A DNA stretch of 19,916 nt. Origin: Sphingomonadales bacterium. GTDB taxonomy: Bacteria; Pseudomonadota; Alphaproteobacteria; Sphingomonadales; Sphingomonadaceae. Location of the stretch: NCBI GenBank assembly GCA_027489295.1, contig JAIYAA010000304.1, forward strand, positions 1-19,916, read 5' to 3'. This document shows, piece by piece, positions 7,465 through 16,075 of this stretch. Under the pieces are notes generated by a model. The model had not been told where the DNA came from. It was given only the letters and a program-made list of their open reading frames with translations, and did not search any database. Both the position numbers and the translations under genes were made by a program. The first letter of the stretch is position 1, and each line of letters opens with the position of its first letter.

Positions 7465-8829
7465 ATGACGCTTTCCCGACGCGATTTCGTACGCCTCACG
7501 GCCGGCACGGGTGCGCTAGCCGCGATCGGCCAGTTCGGCCGAACCGCCGCGATTGCTGCCCCCACCGGCAGCTATCGCGCGATGGTGGGGATCTTCCTGT
7601 TCGGCGGCAATGACGGCTGGAACATGGTGATCCCCACCGACGCCCGTCACGCGGCCTATCAGGCGGCACGCGGCAGCGTCGCCCTGCCCCGCGCTGCGCT
7701 GACGCCGCTGACGAACAGCAGCTATGCGCTGCATCCGGCGATGGCCGCACTGCGGCCGATCTGGGATGAAGGTGCGCTCTCGCTGGTACTCAATACCGGC
7801 ACGCTGTTCGCACCGCTGACCAAGGCAACCTACGAAAGCCGCACCGATCTGCGCCCCAGCAACCTGATGAGTCATTCGGACGAGCAGGATCACTGGCAGG
7901 GGCTGAACGCACGCCAGTCGAGCAGCGACGGTTTTCTGGGCCGCATTGCCGATCGCATGCCCGGGGGCCGCCTGCCCGCCCTCGTGTCGCTGTCCGGATC
8001 CACCCTGGCAGTGCTGGGGCGGCAGACGATGCCGCTCGTCGTGCCGCCCAGCGGCCTGCCTCAGCGGCTCGGCTACAGCGCCACGGATGCTGCGCGCGGA
8101 CAGGCGCAGACAGCGCTGGCCGGGGGCGCCGGCGGGCCGCTCATGAACAGCGTCGCGGGCACCCTCAACGCCACCTATGATCAGGCCGTGCTCGCCAACA
8201 GCCTGCTGTCCGGCACCAGCAGCGTCGCGCGCTATTTTGTCGACACGACGACCGGCAGGGCGCTCACCAGCGATCTGGCGTTGCAGCTGCTGGGTGTCGC
8301 GCGGATGATCGAGGCACGCGGTTCGCTCGGGCACAACCGTCAGTCCTTTTTCGTCAGCCAGGGCGGGTTCGATCATCACGCGGCACAGGTGACGCCAAAT
8401 ACCCCCACGACCGGTACCCATGCCGGCATGCTGGGGACGGTCGCCCAGGCGATGGCGGCCTTTTACCGGGCGATGCAGGGCCTCGGCCTCGGCGCGAACG
8501 TCACCACTTTCACGATGAGCGACTTCGGCCGCACCTATGCCAGCAACGCCCAATTCGGCACCGATCACGCCTGGGGCAACAACCACCTGGTGATGGGCGG
8601 CGACGTGGCCAAGGGCGGCATCTTCGGTCGTTATCCCGATCCGGTGCTGGGCGGCGCGGACGACATCACCCGTGAAGGGCGCTTCATCCCCGCCGTCGCG
8701 CAGGAGGAATATCTGGGCGCAATTGCCCGCTGGCACGGGGTTAGCGACGCCGACATGCCGTACGTATTCCCCAACTGGTCGACCTGGTCCACCGGCGGCC
8801 GCGGCCCGCTCGCGCTGTTCCGCAGCTAG
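7465..8829 (+). CDS. DUF1501 family protein, Tat-exported
   Basis: DUF1501 proteins resemble the alkaline phosphatase/sulfatase superfamily; their substrate is unknown. The 454-residue product begins with a twin-arginine signal (SRRDFVRLTAG, residues 4-14) and a hydrophobic stretch ending near AIAAPTG, so it is probably exported folded, perhaps with bound metal. Characteristic motifs are FLFGGNDGWNMVIP (44-57), SHSDEQDHW, SQGGFDHHA, MSDFGRTYASN (351-361) and GTDHAWGNNHLVMGG, whose Asp and His residues correspond to likely metal ligands. The upstream stop is followed by GAGGAACC as a ribosome-binding site. Its TAG stop lies in CTAG shared with the convergent phosphoesterase gene. It pairs with the preceding DUF1800 protein, an association seen across many phyla. 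Family assignment is secure, function open. Confidence 0.94.
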   Translation: MTLSRRDFVRLTAGTGALAAIGQFGRTAAIAAPTGSYRAMVGIFLFGGNDGWNMVIPTDARHAAYQAARGSVALPRAALTPLTNSSYALHPAMAALRPIWDEGALSLVLNTGTLFAPLTKATYESRTDLRPSNLMSHSDEQDHWQGLNARQSSSDGFLGRIADRMPGGRLPALVSLSGSTLAVLGRQTMPLVVPPSGLPQRLGYSATDAARGQAQTALAGGAGGPLMNSVAGTLNATYDQAVLANSLLSGTSSVARYFVDTTTGRALTSDLALQLLGVARMIEARGSLGHNRQSFFVSQGGFDHHAAQVTPNTPTTGTHAGMLGTVAQAMAAFYRAMQGLGLGANVTTFTMSDFGRTYASNAQFGTDHAWGNNHLVMGGDVAKGGIFGRYPDPVLGGADDITREGRFIPAVAQEEYLGAIARWHGVSDADMPYVFPNWSTWSTGGRGPLALFRS

Positions 8830-9572
8830 AGCGCGACGCTGGGTTCCCCCAGAAAGCGGGCCCGGGTGGAGAAGCTGGTACCGTCCACGGTGATCTCGTT
8901 GAACGACGGCGGCTGATCGCGGGTACGTTCGGACAGCGTGCCCGCGCCGATCAGCCGCACGGTGCGGTCGCCGACCGGGTGGGCGATATCGAACGGATCA
9001 TGGACATGGCCGCTCAGCACCGCATGCGCGCCTGCCTGCGCCAGCGCGGCCAGCGCCTGACGCCCGCCGCGCGTCCGCGAGGTGGCGCGGGTGCCGGCCT
9101 CGACCAGCGGATGATGGGCCGCCACGAACACCAGGTCGCCCGCCGGCACGGCCTCGGCCAGCGCCAGCGACTTCTGCAGCGCATGGTGGCTGACATGGCC
9201 CTTCGACCAGTTGGTGCGGAACTGGAACCGCGCCGTCGTCTTGAGCGGCACGATCGAAACGCCGCGGATGTCGAGTGGCCGCTCGATCATCCGCTCCAGC
9301 GCGCGGTAGCGCTTGTAGGGCATCGCCAGCCGGGCGAACGGGTTGAAATACGGCAGGTCGTGATTGCCGACCTCCACCGTCACCGGCACGCCCAGGCTTT
9401 CCAGCCATTCGGCCGCCGCGGCGAACTCCTTGGCACGCGCGCGCATGGTGAGGTCCCCGGTCATGATCACCGCCGCAGGGCGTTCGTCCCGCACCTTGGC
9501 GTTGAACCAGTCGACCGCTTCGCGATCCTCGCGGCCGAAATGCACGTCGCTGACATGGAAGAAGCGCGTCAT
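8826..9572 (-). CDS. Calcineurin-like metallophosphoesterase
   Basis: A 248-residue dinuclear-metal phosphohydrolase. The full metal-binding signature is visible: DVH (Asp9, His11), TGD (Gly39-Asp40), GNHD (Asn70, His71, Asp72), AAHHP (about 151-155) and GHVHD (188-192). This is the size and layout of single-domain cyclic-nucleotide or general phosphodiesterases of the CpdA/Icc type, but the substrate cannot be read from sequence. No signal peptide is seen, so it is cytoplasmic. The start ATG overlaps the stop of the upstream lipid-kinase-like gene by four bases (ATGA), indicating coupling and possibly a related substrate such as a phospholipid or its head group. Its stop overlaps that of the convergent DUF1501 gene in a shared CTAG. 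Confidence 0.93.
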   Translation of the reverse strand: MTRFFHVSDVHFGREDREAVDWFNAKVRDERPAAVIMTGDLTMRARAKEFAAAAEWLESLGVPVTVEVGNHDLPYFNPFARLAMPYKRYRALERMIERPLDIRGVSIVPLKTTARFQFRTNWSKGHVSHHALQKSLALAEAVPAGDLVFVAAHHPLVEAGTRATSRTRGGRQALAALAQAGAHAVLSGHVHDPFDIAHPVGDRTVRLIGAGTLSERTRDQPPSFNEITVDGTSFSTRARFLGEPSVAL

Positions 9573-10411
9573 GCCGCCGGCGCCTCCGCGCGCGTGGCGA
9601 TGAACGTCTCCAGGCTGCGCCCCGCACGGATGGTGGTGCCGGGGTTGAGCGTCTCGGGCTCGCCGTCGAACAGCGCGAGCACCGGGCGCCGCTCACCAAG
9701 GCGCAGCTCGTCGGTACGGCTTTCGGTGACCGCCCGCGCGGCCACCCAGTCGCCGGTCACCCATCCCCAGCCGAGTTGCGCGATCGAGCCCCAGTCGCGC
9801 GCGTCGACGGCGGCGACCTCCAGCCCGTCGAGCGCCGGGCTGACGAAGATGGCCTGGTAGCGCTCGCCCAGGTTGCGGACGCCGTCCACGCGCACGCCGC
9901 GCCGGTGGAAGGTGTTGCGCCAGGCGCCGCGCACCGCCGCGAACAATCGCCCGAACCTGCCCTTGCGCACCACTTCACGCGCGCGGAACCAGCTCGCCGC
10001 GGGTCCGAGGATCAGCCCCACGAATGCGCGATGCTCGCCCGCCACAATATAGGGCAGCGCCACCCGCCGATCGCAACCATGCGCCGCGTGGATGATCTTG
10101 TGCGGATCGGTCTCGTCGTGGAGCGCCTTGGCGAGCAGGTTCATCGTGCCGCCGGGCAGGATCAGGAACGCACCCTCCCAGTCGGCGAGCGCGCGCAACG
10201 CCGCGTTGATCGTTCCGTCGCCGGCGAACAGCACCACCGTGTCCACACCCGCCGCATCGAGCGCCGTACCGTCCGGCAGCGGGTCGGCCGGAAAGTGGGT
10301 GCGGCCGGCAAGCGACAGGCCACGCTCCTCGAACACCGCCTCCAGTGCCGCACATTTCGCGTCTGAGGTCGTGCCGGAATTGGGATTGGTAATGAACCAA
10401 AGGGTCTGCAT
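9569..10411 (-). CDS. Diacylglycerol kinase catalytic-domain protein (lipid kinase)
   Basis: The 280-residue product has the DAGK/sphingosine-kinase/NAD-kinase fold motifs: NPNSGT (9-14) at the nucleotide site, the glycine-rich AGDGTINAAL (63-72) and LPGGTMNLLA (85-94), and a C-terminal LFDGEPE, the DGE of the lid domain. These enzymes phosphorylate diacylglycerol, sphingosine or related lipids at the membrane surface using ATP. Sphingomonads make sphingolipids, so a sphingoid or ceramide substrate is possible, but this is inference. The middle region (about 125-190) is basic and could touch membranes. It overlaps the downstream metallophosphoesterase gene by four bases, and 47 bases separate it from the glycosidase gene upstream. 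Confidence 0.92.
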   Translation of the reverse strand: MQTLWFITNPNSGTTSDAKCAALEAVFEERGLSLAGRTHFPADPLPDGTALDAAGVDTVVLFAGDGTINAALRALADWEGAFLILPGGTMNLLAKALHDETDPHKIIHAAHGCDRRVALPYIVAGEHRAFVGLILGPAASWFRAREVVRKGRFGRLFAAVRGAWRNTFHRRGVRVDGVRNLGERYQAIFVSPALDGLEVAAVDARDWGSIAQLGWGWVTGDWVAARAVTESRTDELRLGERRPVLALFDGEPETLNPGTTIRAGRSLETFIATRAEAPAA

Positions 10412-10458
10412 GGGCCTCGTAACGCTCCAGAACCGAATTCGTGGCGCGACCGATTTCC

Positions 10459-11946
10459 TCAGTACCGATACAGCCGCACCCGTTGCACCCCGATCGCATC
10501 GGGCGGCAGCCGGACATGGCGGCCCTGATGCGTCTGGTCGCCGTTGAGACGGCGCAGCGGCACGAAGCGGCCATCCTCGAACCGCCCCTCCTCCACTGAT
10601 TCCAGCCCGACCTTGCCGCCGCCCGCGGCCGGAGCGACCGTCACGGTGATGCCGGTACCCGCGATCAGAACCTCGTCACTGCCCTGCCAGAGCAGCATGC
10701 CGCCATGCTCCGCTGGCGTCTGGGCGGTCCGCGCCGTCCAGGGATCGACGAAGCTGACGGTGAAGGCATAGCCGCCCAACGTGACCGGCTGCGGGCGTTC
10801 GTCCACGGCGCCGTCGAACGTCACCGGCGGTGCGACCCCGGCGATGCGGCCGCTCGCCTGCGCGGCGAGGATCGCCGGCGCCATGCCGCTCAGCAGATCG
10901 TACAGCGCGGTCATGCGGGCGGCGCCGGACGCATCGATCGAATCGATCGAAAACGGGCTGAAGCCGATCCCCTTCAGGCCACCGAACACCAGAAAGGCAT
11001 TGGCGGCGGCGCGGGGATCGCCGGCATTGTTCGCCTCGGGCACGAACAGCGGGTTGCCCGGTAGCGCATAGCCTAGCGCGATCTCGCCGAAATTGGAGAA
11101 ATAGATGTCCGGGGCGAGGAAATCGATCGAGGGCGCGGCGCGCTTCCATGACGCCAGCAGATGCACCAGCGGCCCGCCCGCCGGATAGTCGCCCGGCTTG
11201 CGCCCCGGCCGCCCCTGCGCGCCGTTGACGTACATCGGCAGCGGATAGGCGCGCTTGCCGGCTGCCGCCACCGCCTCGGTGTAGCGCGCATAGGCCTCGG
11301 CGGTGAACGCTTCCTCGCTGCCCCGATAGCGCGCGAAGGCGGCGTTGGCGGCCGCGCCATGCTCGCGCGCATCGGGCAGGAAGCCGATCTCGTTCTCCAC
11401 CTGCACCAGGATCACCGTGTGCCGCTCCCCATCGACAGCGCGCAGGTGCGCCATCAGCGCGGCGAAGGCGCGTGCATCGGCGTCGCGCGTTGCCGGCGCG
11501 AAGGCGGAGAGGATTTCCTGCGGCGTGCCGTCCTCGGCCAGCGCGCGTGGAAAGCGCCGCGGATCGCGCTTCACCCAGGCGGGGACATAGGTCGACATGG
11601 AGTTCTTCCACGCCCCGAACCACAGCAGCCCCAGCCGCATCCCGTGCGCCCGCGCATCCGCGATCAGCCCGTCGACGGTGGTAAAGTCGAACGTTCCCTC
11701 GGTCGGCTCGATCAGTTCCCAGCTCACCGGCGCCAGCACGGTGTTGAGGTGCATCGCCTGCAGCCGCGGCCAGGCAGGCGCCAGCCACGCGCGACTGGAC
11801 GCCGAGGAATTGCCAAGTTCGCCGCCCAGGATGAGGAACGGCTTGCCGTCGACGATCAGCTGGTCGCCGCGTAGCGCCGGCATCTGCGCCAATGCCGGGT
11901 GTGCGCCGAGCAGCGCCAGCACTGCCGCAGCGCGCCGCAACCGCAT
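10459..11946 (-). CDS. Secreted GH35-type beta-galactosidase-like glycoside hydrolase
   Basis: The 495-residue product begins with a cleavable signal peptide, MRLRRAAAVLALLGAHPALAQ, cut after ALA near residue 20. A (beta/alpha)8 barrel of the GH-A clan follows: the N-terminal FLILGGELGNSSAS block, VLAPVSWELIEPTEGTFDF (70-88), VQVENEIGF with Asn185-Glu186 as acid/base, and FVPEANN with Glu304 as nucleophile. After about 370 a C-terminal beta domain matches the architecture of GH35/GH42-like enzymes with a DUF5597-type tail. It probably hydrolyses beta-galactosides in the periplasm. A longer frame starts at 11982, but the signal peptide and the position one base after the enoyl-CoA hydratase stop (TGAGATG) select 11946, so it is translated by coupling. 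Confidence 0.88.
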   Translation of the reverse strand: MRLRRAAAVLALLGAHPALAQMPALRGDQLIVDGKPFLILGGELGNSSASSRAWLAPAWPRLQAMHLNTVLAPVSWELIEPTEGTFDFTTVDGLIADARAHGMRLGLLWFGAWKNSMSTYVPAWVKRDPRRFPRALAEDGTPQEILSAFAPATRDADARAFAALMAHLRAVDGERHTVILVQVENEIGFLPDAREHGAAANAAFARYRGSEEAFTAEAYARYTEAVAAAGKRAYPLPMYVNGAQGRPGRKPGDYPAGGPLVHLLASWKRAAPSIDFLAPDIYFSNFGEIALGYALPGNPLFVPEANNAGDPRAAANAFLVFGGLKGIGFSPFSIDSIDASGAARMTALYDLLSGMAPAILAAQASGRIAGVAPPVTFDGAVDERPQPVTLGGYAFTVSFVDPWTARTAQTPAEHGGMLLWQGSDEVLIAGTGITVTVAPAAGGGKVGLESVEEGRFEDGRFVPLRRLNGDQTHQGRHVRLPPDAIGVQRVRLYRY

Positions 11947-11947
11947 C

Positions 11948-12721
11948 TCAGCGCCCCGTGAAATGCGGTTCGCGCTTGGCAAGGAACGCGGCGATCGCCT
12001 CGCGGCAATCCTCGGTCCGGGCGGCGATGCTCTGGTGCTCGGCCTCGATTTCCAGCGTCTCGGCCAGCGTGCCCGAAAGCGCGGCGCCTACCTGCTTGCG
12101 GATCAGCCCCAGCGCCACCGTCGGCATCGCGGCCAGCTTGGCGGCAAGGCCGTGCGAGATCTGCCCGAGGCCGCCATCTTCGACCACCCGCGTCACAAGC
12201 CCGCACGCCAGGGCTTCCTCGGCCAGCATCCGTTCGCCGAGCAGCGCCATCTCCAGCAGCCGCGCGCGCCCGGCAGCCTTGCCGATAAGCCAGGTTGCGC
12301 CTGCATCCGGCACCAGCCCAATATTGGCGAAGGCGAGCAGCAGATAGGCGGATTGCGCCATCACCACGATGTCGGCGGCGAGCGCGATCGAGGCCCCCGC
12401 CCCGGCCGCCGCGCCGTTCACCGCGCTGACGATCGGAATCGGCAGTTCGGCCATGGTCGCGATCACCGGGTTGTAATGCTGCCGCAGCGCCTCGCCCGAA
12501 TCGCGCATGCCGACGCTGGCGGTGAGGTCCGCGCCCGCACAAAAGGCCCGGCCCTCCCCGGTCAGCAGCACCGCCCGCGCGCCGTCCTCGGCCGCCTGCC
12601 GTAGCGTCGCGGCGAGCAGATCGAGCATTTCGGGCGTCAACGCGTTCAGCCGATCCGGGCGGTTCAGGCGCACCACCGCGACATCGCCTTCCCTCGAAAG
12701 CAGCACCGGCGCGTCGGACAT
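11948..12721 (-). CDS. Enoyl-CoA hydratase/isomerase family protein, PaaG-like
   Basis: This crotonase-fold protein (257 residues) closely follows PaaG, the isomerase that turns ring-epoxidised phenylacetyl-CoA into the oxepin form. Shared features are YNPVIATMAELPIPIVSAVNG, AAAGAGAS and the CAGAD oxyanion-hole segments (61-65 and 103-111), Asp139 in IGLVPDAGATW (the catalytic Asp of PaaG), the RAR-LEMALLGE stretch, and the ending AFLAKREPHFTG. It lacks the second catalytic Glu seen in true hydratases at the GLVPD position, favouring isomerase activity. No other paa genes are in the window, so a different CoA substrate is possible. ATG 12721 is used; a GTG at 12727 could add two residues, and the GAGGGAG upstream could serve either. 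The stop is one base before the glycosidase start. Confidence 0.88.
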   Translation of the reverse strand: MSDAPVLLSREGDVAVVRLNRPDRLNALTPEMLDLLAATLRQAAEDGARAVLLTGEGRAFCAGADLTASVGMRDSGEALRQHYNPVIATMAELPIPIVSAVNGAAAGAGASIALAADIVVMAQSAYLLLAFANIGLVPDAGATWLIGKAAGRARLLEMALLGERMLAEEALACGLVTRVVEDGGLGQISHGLAAKLAAMPTVALGLIRKQVGAALSGTLAETLEIEAEHQSIAARTEDCREAIAAFLAKREPHFTGR

Positions 12722-12778
12722 CCTCACTTCTCCCTCTGATTGACAGCAGGGATGCCCGCCCGCGCGCGGCCGCGCAAC

Positions 12779-13999
12779 TCAAAGCTCCTTGAGCACCACC
12801 GCCGGGTCGGCCAGCAGGGCCGGGTCCAACACCATACGCTCGGCCACCAGCCTTTTGCCCTGCACATAGTCCCGCATGGCATTGACGCAGTCGAGCGCGA
12901 TCACGCGGCCCTGCTTCAGATAGACGACCGAAAAGGCCCGCGTCGCCGGGTCACCGCGCAGCACCACCGCGTCGTGCCCGATCGACAGGCCCACCGTCTG
13001 CAGCTTGAGGTCGTACTGGTTCGACCAGAACCAGGGGACCGCGTCATAATGTGCGTCCTGGCCGGTGAGTATCTTGGCGACGACATTGGCCTGATCGTTG
13101 GCGTTCTGCACCGACTCCAGCCGGATCTCGGCGCCGTCGGCATAGCCATTGACGTGCAACGCGCAGTCGCCGATCGCGTAGACGTCCGCCAGGCTGGTGC
13201 GGCACTGTGCATCCACCCGGACGCCATTGCCCCCGGCGGCGCCCGCCTCGAGTAGCGGCGCGACTTCCGGCACGATGCCGATGCCGGCGATCACCATGTC
13301 CGCCGGCAGCACCTCGCCATCCGCCAGCCGCACGCCGCACACCCGGCCGTCGCGCGCCTCGAGGCACTCGACCTTGGCGCCGGTGCGGATCTCGACGCCA
13401 TGGGCGCGGTGCTCGGCCTCGTAGAAGCGCGACAGCGGTTCGCCGGCGACGCGGGCCAGCACCCGGTCCATTGCCTCCAGCACGACGACCTGCTTGTCGG
13501 CCTTGACCAGCGCCGCGGCAGCCTCGAGCCCGATATAACCGCCCCCGATCACCACCACGCGGGTGGTGGCCGGCAGCTCGGCAAGCAGCTGGTCGACATC
13601 GCGCCGGGTGCGGATCGCATGTACGCCGGCAAGATCGTGGCCGCTGCACGAAAGCCGCCGCGCGCTCCCCCCCGCCGACCAGACCAGCGCCCCATAGCCG
13701 ATCGTCGCGCCGGCAGCGTCGGCGACGGTCTTCGCCGCGGGATCGACTGAAACGACGCGCCGCCCGCGCAGCATCGTCACCGCCCGCTCGTCCCAGAAGC
13801 CGGGTGCGCGGATCAGGATGCGTTCGAACGCCTTCTCGCCCTTCAGATAGTCCTTCGACAACGGCGGGCGTTCATAGGGCAGTTCCGGATCCTCGCCGAT
13901 CACCGCCAGCGTGCCGGCGAAGCCCGCCTGGCGTAGCGCGATCGCACATTGCGCACCGCCATGGCCGCTGCCGACGATCAGGATATCAAACCGTTCCAA
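12779..13999 (-). CDS. NAD(P)H-dependent ferredoxin/rubredoxin reductase
   Basis: A 406-residue FAD enzyme that passes electrons from NAD(P)H to a ferredoxin or rubredoxin, typically feeding a cytochrome P450, dioxygenase or alkane hydroxylase. Visible features: the FAD motif VGSGHGG (9-15), PYERPPLSKDYLKG (41-54), the NAD motif GGGYIGLEAA (152-161), VYAIGDCA (273-280, second FAD contact), and the reductase C-terminal domain from VPWFWSNQYDLKLQTVG (321-337). The start is a TTG at 13999. GAGGGAGA lies six bases upstream and the N terminus MERFDILIVG is standard, so the rare codon is credible. It heads the five-gene minus-strand run, with a promoter-like region flanked by an inverted repeat upstream. 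No ferredoxin or oxygenase is encoded nearby, so its partner is elsewhere. Confidence 0.93.
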   Translation of the reverse strand: MERFDILIVGSGHGGAQCAIALRQAGFAGTLAVIGEDPELPYERPPLSKDYLKGEKAFERILIRAPGFWDERAVTMLRGRRVVSVDPAAKTVADAAGATIGYGALVWSAGGSARRLSCSGHDLAGVHAIRTRRDVDQLLAELPATTRVVVIGGGYIGLEAAAALVKADKQVVVLEAMDRVLARVAGEPLSRFYEAEHRAHGVEIRTGAKVECLEARDGRVCGVRLADGEVLPADMVIAGIGIVPEVAPLLEAGAAGGNGVRVDAQCRTSLADVYAIGDCALHVNGYADGAEIRLESVQNANDQANVVAKILTGQDAHYDAVPWFWSNQYDLKLQTVGLSIGHDAVVLRGDPATRAFSVVYLKQGRVIALDCVNAMRDYVQGKRLVAERMVLDPALLADPAVVLKEL

Positions 14000-14029
14000 C
14001 CACGCTCTCCCTCAACGCTTTGCGCTTGC

Positions 14030-14067
14030 GACGCTATACACCATGGCGAATTGGATCCAATAGCGTC
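14030..14067 (-). promoter_or_regulatory. Reductase promoter flanked by an 8-bp inverted repeat
   Basis: On the minus strand TTGGAT (14055-14060) and TATAGC (14033-14038) are separated by 16 bases, a plausible -35/-10 pair, putting transcription start about 26 bases before the TTG codon of the reductase gene. GACGCTAT (14030-14037) and its exact complement ATAGCGTC (14060-14067) enclose the promoter, one arm covering the -10 and the other touching the -35; TTGGATCCAA within is itself a palindrome. The arrangement would suit a dimeric repressor. Binding is inferred. Confidence 0.5.
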
Positions 14068-14167
14068 GGTCCATTGCGATCCGTACCCCAGCGCATCGCC
14101 CACGCCAATCGGCCACGCGCGGCGGTGTGCGGTCGACGCAGGTCCTGGCGATGGACGGCTGGATGAA

Positions 14168-16075
14168 TCAGAAGGTCGGCGCGATCTGCATCTGCGGCAA
14201 CGGGCGCGGCGCGCCGTCGGTCAGGTCCGGGCCCAGATCGTGCCACTCCCGCCCCTTTTCCTCCAGGCACTGCAGCAGCGCCTCGGCCGCAGCCTGCCGC
14301 TCGGCGGCGCGGAACGGATAGGATGGCGGGGGCGGCGTTCCGGTCCGGGGCGTCGCATAGGCTTCGGCATAGGCCGGGATCGGCGGCCGCGAATCCGCAT
14401 TCTCGGCGACTCGGATCGTGTAGCGCTGCAGCGCGGAGGCGAGGTTCCGCCAGCGAATCCAGTAGTGATTCTCGAACGGGAAGGCGGCAAAGGCGGCACC
14501 CGCCAGGGTGCCCTTCGTGGAGATGCGGGTCAGCGTTTCTTGGGGCATGTCGAGGTTCAGGCCGCCTTCGTCCTGCGCCAGCGGCACGGGGACGATACGG
14601 TCGCGCTGCCCCGGCGCGCGTGCCAGCAGCAGGTCCCGCCAGTTCTGCATCGTGCCGATGATGGCGAACAGGAAGCCGGCGATCTCGGCCGCAGCGGCCG
14701 GCTTCGCGATCGCCTGATAGGTGCGCTGCCAGCCGACCTTGTTGTTGCTCGGCAGGGCGATGGCGGGCGGCGGCCCGTCATTGGGCCCTGGATACACCAG
14801 GTTGATCGCGAAGGTCGGCCAGACCGGCAGCGGCGCGTCGAACAGGTGGACCGGGAAGTTGCTGCTGATCCCGCCATCCGAGAACCAGCACACGCGAAAC
14901 GCGGTGATCGCCTGCCCGCCCCGCCGGCCGCCACTCGCGAGGCTGTTGGTGCTGTCGAGAAGGCTGCGCTCCGCCGCATGCTCGATCGCCGCGGCCTCGC
15001 CGGTGCGCGGCGCCTCGGCTTCCTGCGCCGGCTCCCGGCTCGCCGGTTCGTGCAGCGGCACCGCGCTGATCAGCAGCGGGAAGCTGAGGCTCATCCGCAT
15101 GCCGACGAGCACCGGCAGATCGCCGCCATCGACCAGCCGATGATATTCGCCGCCGTCGACGACGATCGGATCGCCGCCGCGCGCGACCAGCCACGTCACG
15201 ACCTCGGCGGGAAACAGCATGGCGAACTGGTCCCGGCGAAACCAGAAGCCGCCATTGTCGAACGGCAGGGTCCTGGGTTCGTGATGTGATACCGAGGTGG
15301 TGATCATCTGCAGGGCGAGCGCCTTGGGCGTCGTCGGCTCCGCATCATAGCGCGGCGCCTCCCAGAGATCGCGAAAGGTAAGCGGTTCGGCCATCGGCTT
15401 GCCGGAAAGTTCCTGCAGCACGCCGTGCAGCCAGTCGGTGAGCGCCGGCGCCGCCTTGCCGAACCGGCGCGTGCGGCGCAGCCCGCTGCACAGCCCGAGC
15501 AGGTTGCGGCGGGCGACCCGCGCGATCCGCAACACCGCCGCAACCGCCCCACCGGCGTAGGCGCAAAGACACGCCGGGAGCGCCGCGCCCCACAGTCCGG
15601 CGCTGCCCCCGGCAAGGAATGCGATACCGAGCAGCGCCGCGAGCAGCAGCAGCGTCTCGACCGGTGCGATGGTGACGACGGCGCCGATCGCCGCCGCCAG
15701 CTTCCACAGGGTACCGCCCTTGCCGGTCAGCCGGACCAGCAGCCGATAGGCACTGCCGGCGCCGCGGGCGGGTTGGAACAGGCTGTAGATGAAGCCTTCG
15801 CGCGCGAGTTGCGCCGCCACCAGCTCCAGGCCTTCGAAGCCGACCTTGTCCGCGGGCTGGTCCAGCGTCTGCTTCGCCGCCTTGCAACGATCCCCATAGG
15901 CTGCCGCCGCCGATGCCGCAGCGGCGATCGCACCTGCCGAAGTACCGCCGATATTCTTGAACCGATAGCTGCGGGCGAGCGCCAGGACAGCGTTGGGATA
16001 GACGATCCCGCTGGTAATGCCGCCCTTCATCACGAGGTCGCAATATTTCACCCCTGCCTCCCCCTGCATCCACAT
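14168..16075 (-). CDS. Patatin-like phospholipase with internal membrane segments
   Basis: This 635-residue protein has the Ser-Asp dyad of patatin-like lipid acyl hydrolases. The oxyanion loop is KGGITSG (17-23, in place of the usual GGG-x-R/K-G), the nucleophile is Ser46 in GGTSAG, and the Asp is 400 in SDGGISSNFP. Between them is an insertion with two or three hydrophobic segments (about 126-186), suggesting a membrane-anchored enzyme. Residues 490-635 include another helical part and a Pro-rich region. ATG 16075 is chosen: GAGAG lies four bases upstream, a TATGAT -10-like box (minus strand, 16103-16108) sits just before it, and the patatin motif follows at once. The frame continues to 16243, but the extra part is not family-like. 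It stands alone, 168 bases upstream of the reductase. Confidence 0.88.
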   Translation of the reverse strand: MWMQGEAGVKYCDLVMKGGITSGIVYPNAVLALARSYRFKNIGGTSAGAIAAAASAAAAYGDRCKAAKQTLDQPADKVGFEGLELVAAQLAREGFIYSLFQPARGAGSAYRLLVRLTGKGGTLWKLAAAIGAVVTIAPVETLLLLAALLGIAFLAGGSAGLWGAALPACLCAYAGGAVAAVLRIARVARRNLLGLCSGLRRTRRFGKAAPALTDWLHGVLQELSGKPMAEPLTFRDLWEAPRYDAEPTTPKALALQMITTSVSHHEPRTLPFDNGGFWFRRDQFAMLFPAEVVTWLVARGGDPIVVDGGEYHRLVDGGDLPVLVGMRMSLSFPLLISAVPLHEPASREPAQEAEAPRTGEAAAIEHAAERSLLDSTNSLASGGRRGGQAITAFRVCWFSDGGISSNFPVHLFDAPLPVWPTFAINLVYPGPNDGPPPAIALPSNNKVGWQRTYQAIAKPAAAAEIAGFLFAIIGTMQNWRDLLLARAPGQRDRIVPVPLAQDEGGLNLDMPQETLTRISTKGTLAGAAFAAFPFENHYWIRWRNLASALQRYTIRVAENADSRPPIPAYAEAYATPRTGTPPPPSYPFRAAERQAAAEALLQCLEEKGREWHDLGPDLTDGAPRPLPQMQIAPTF

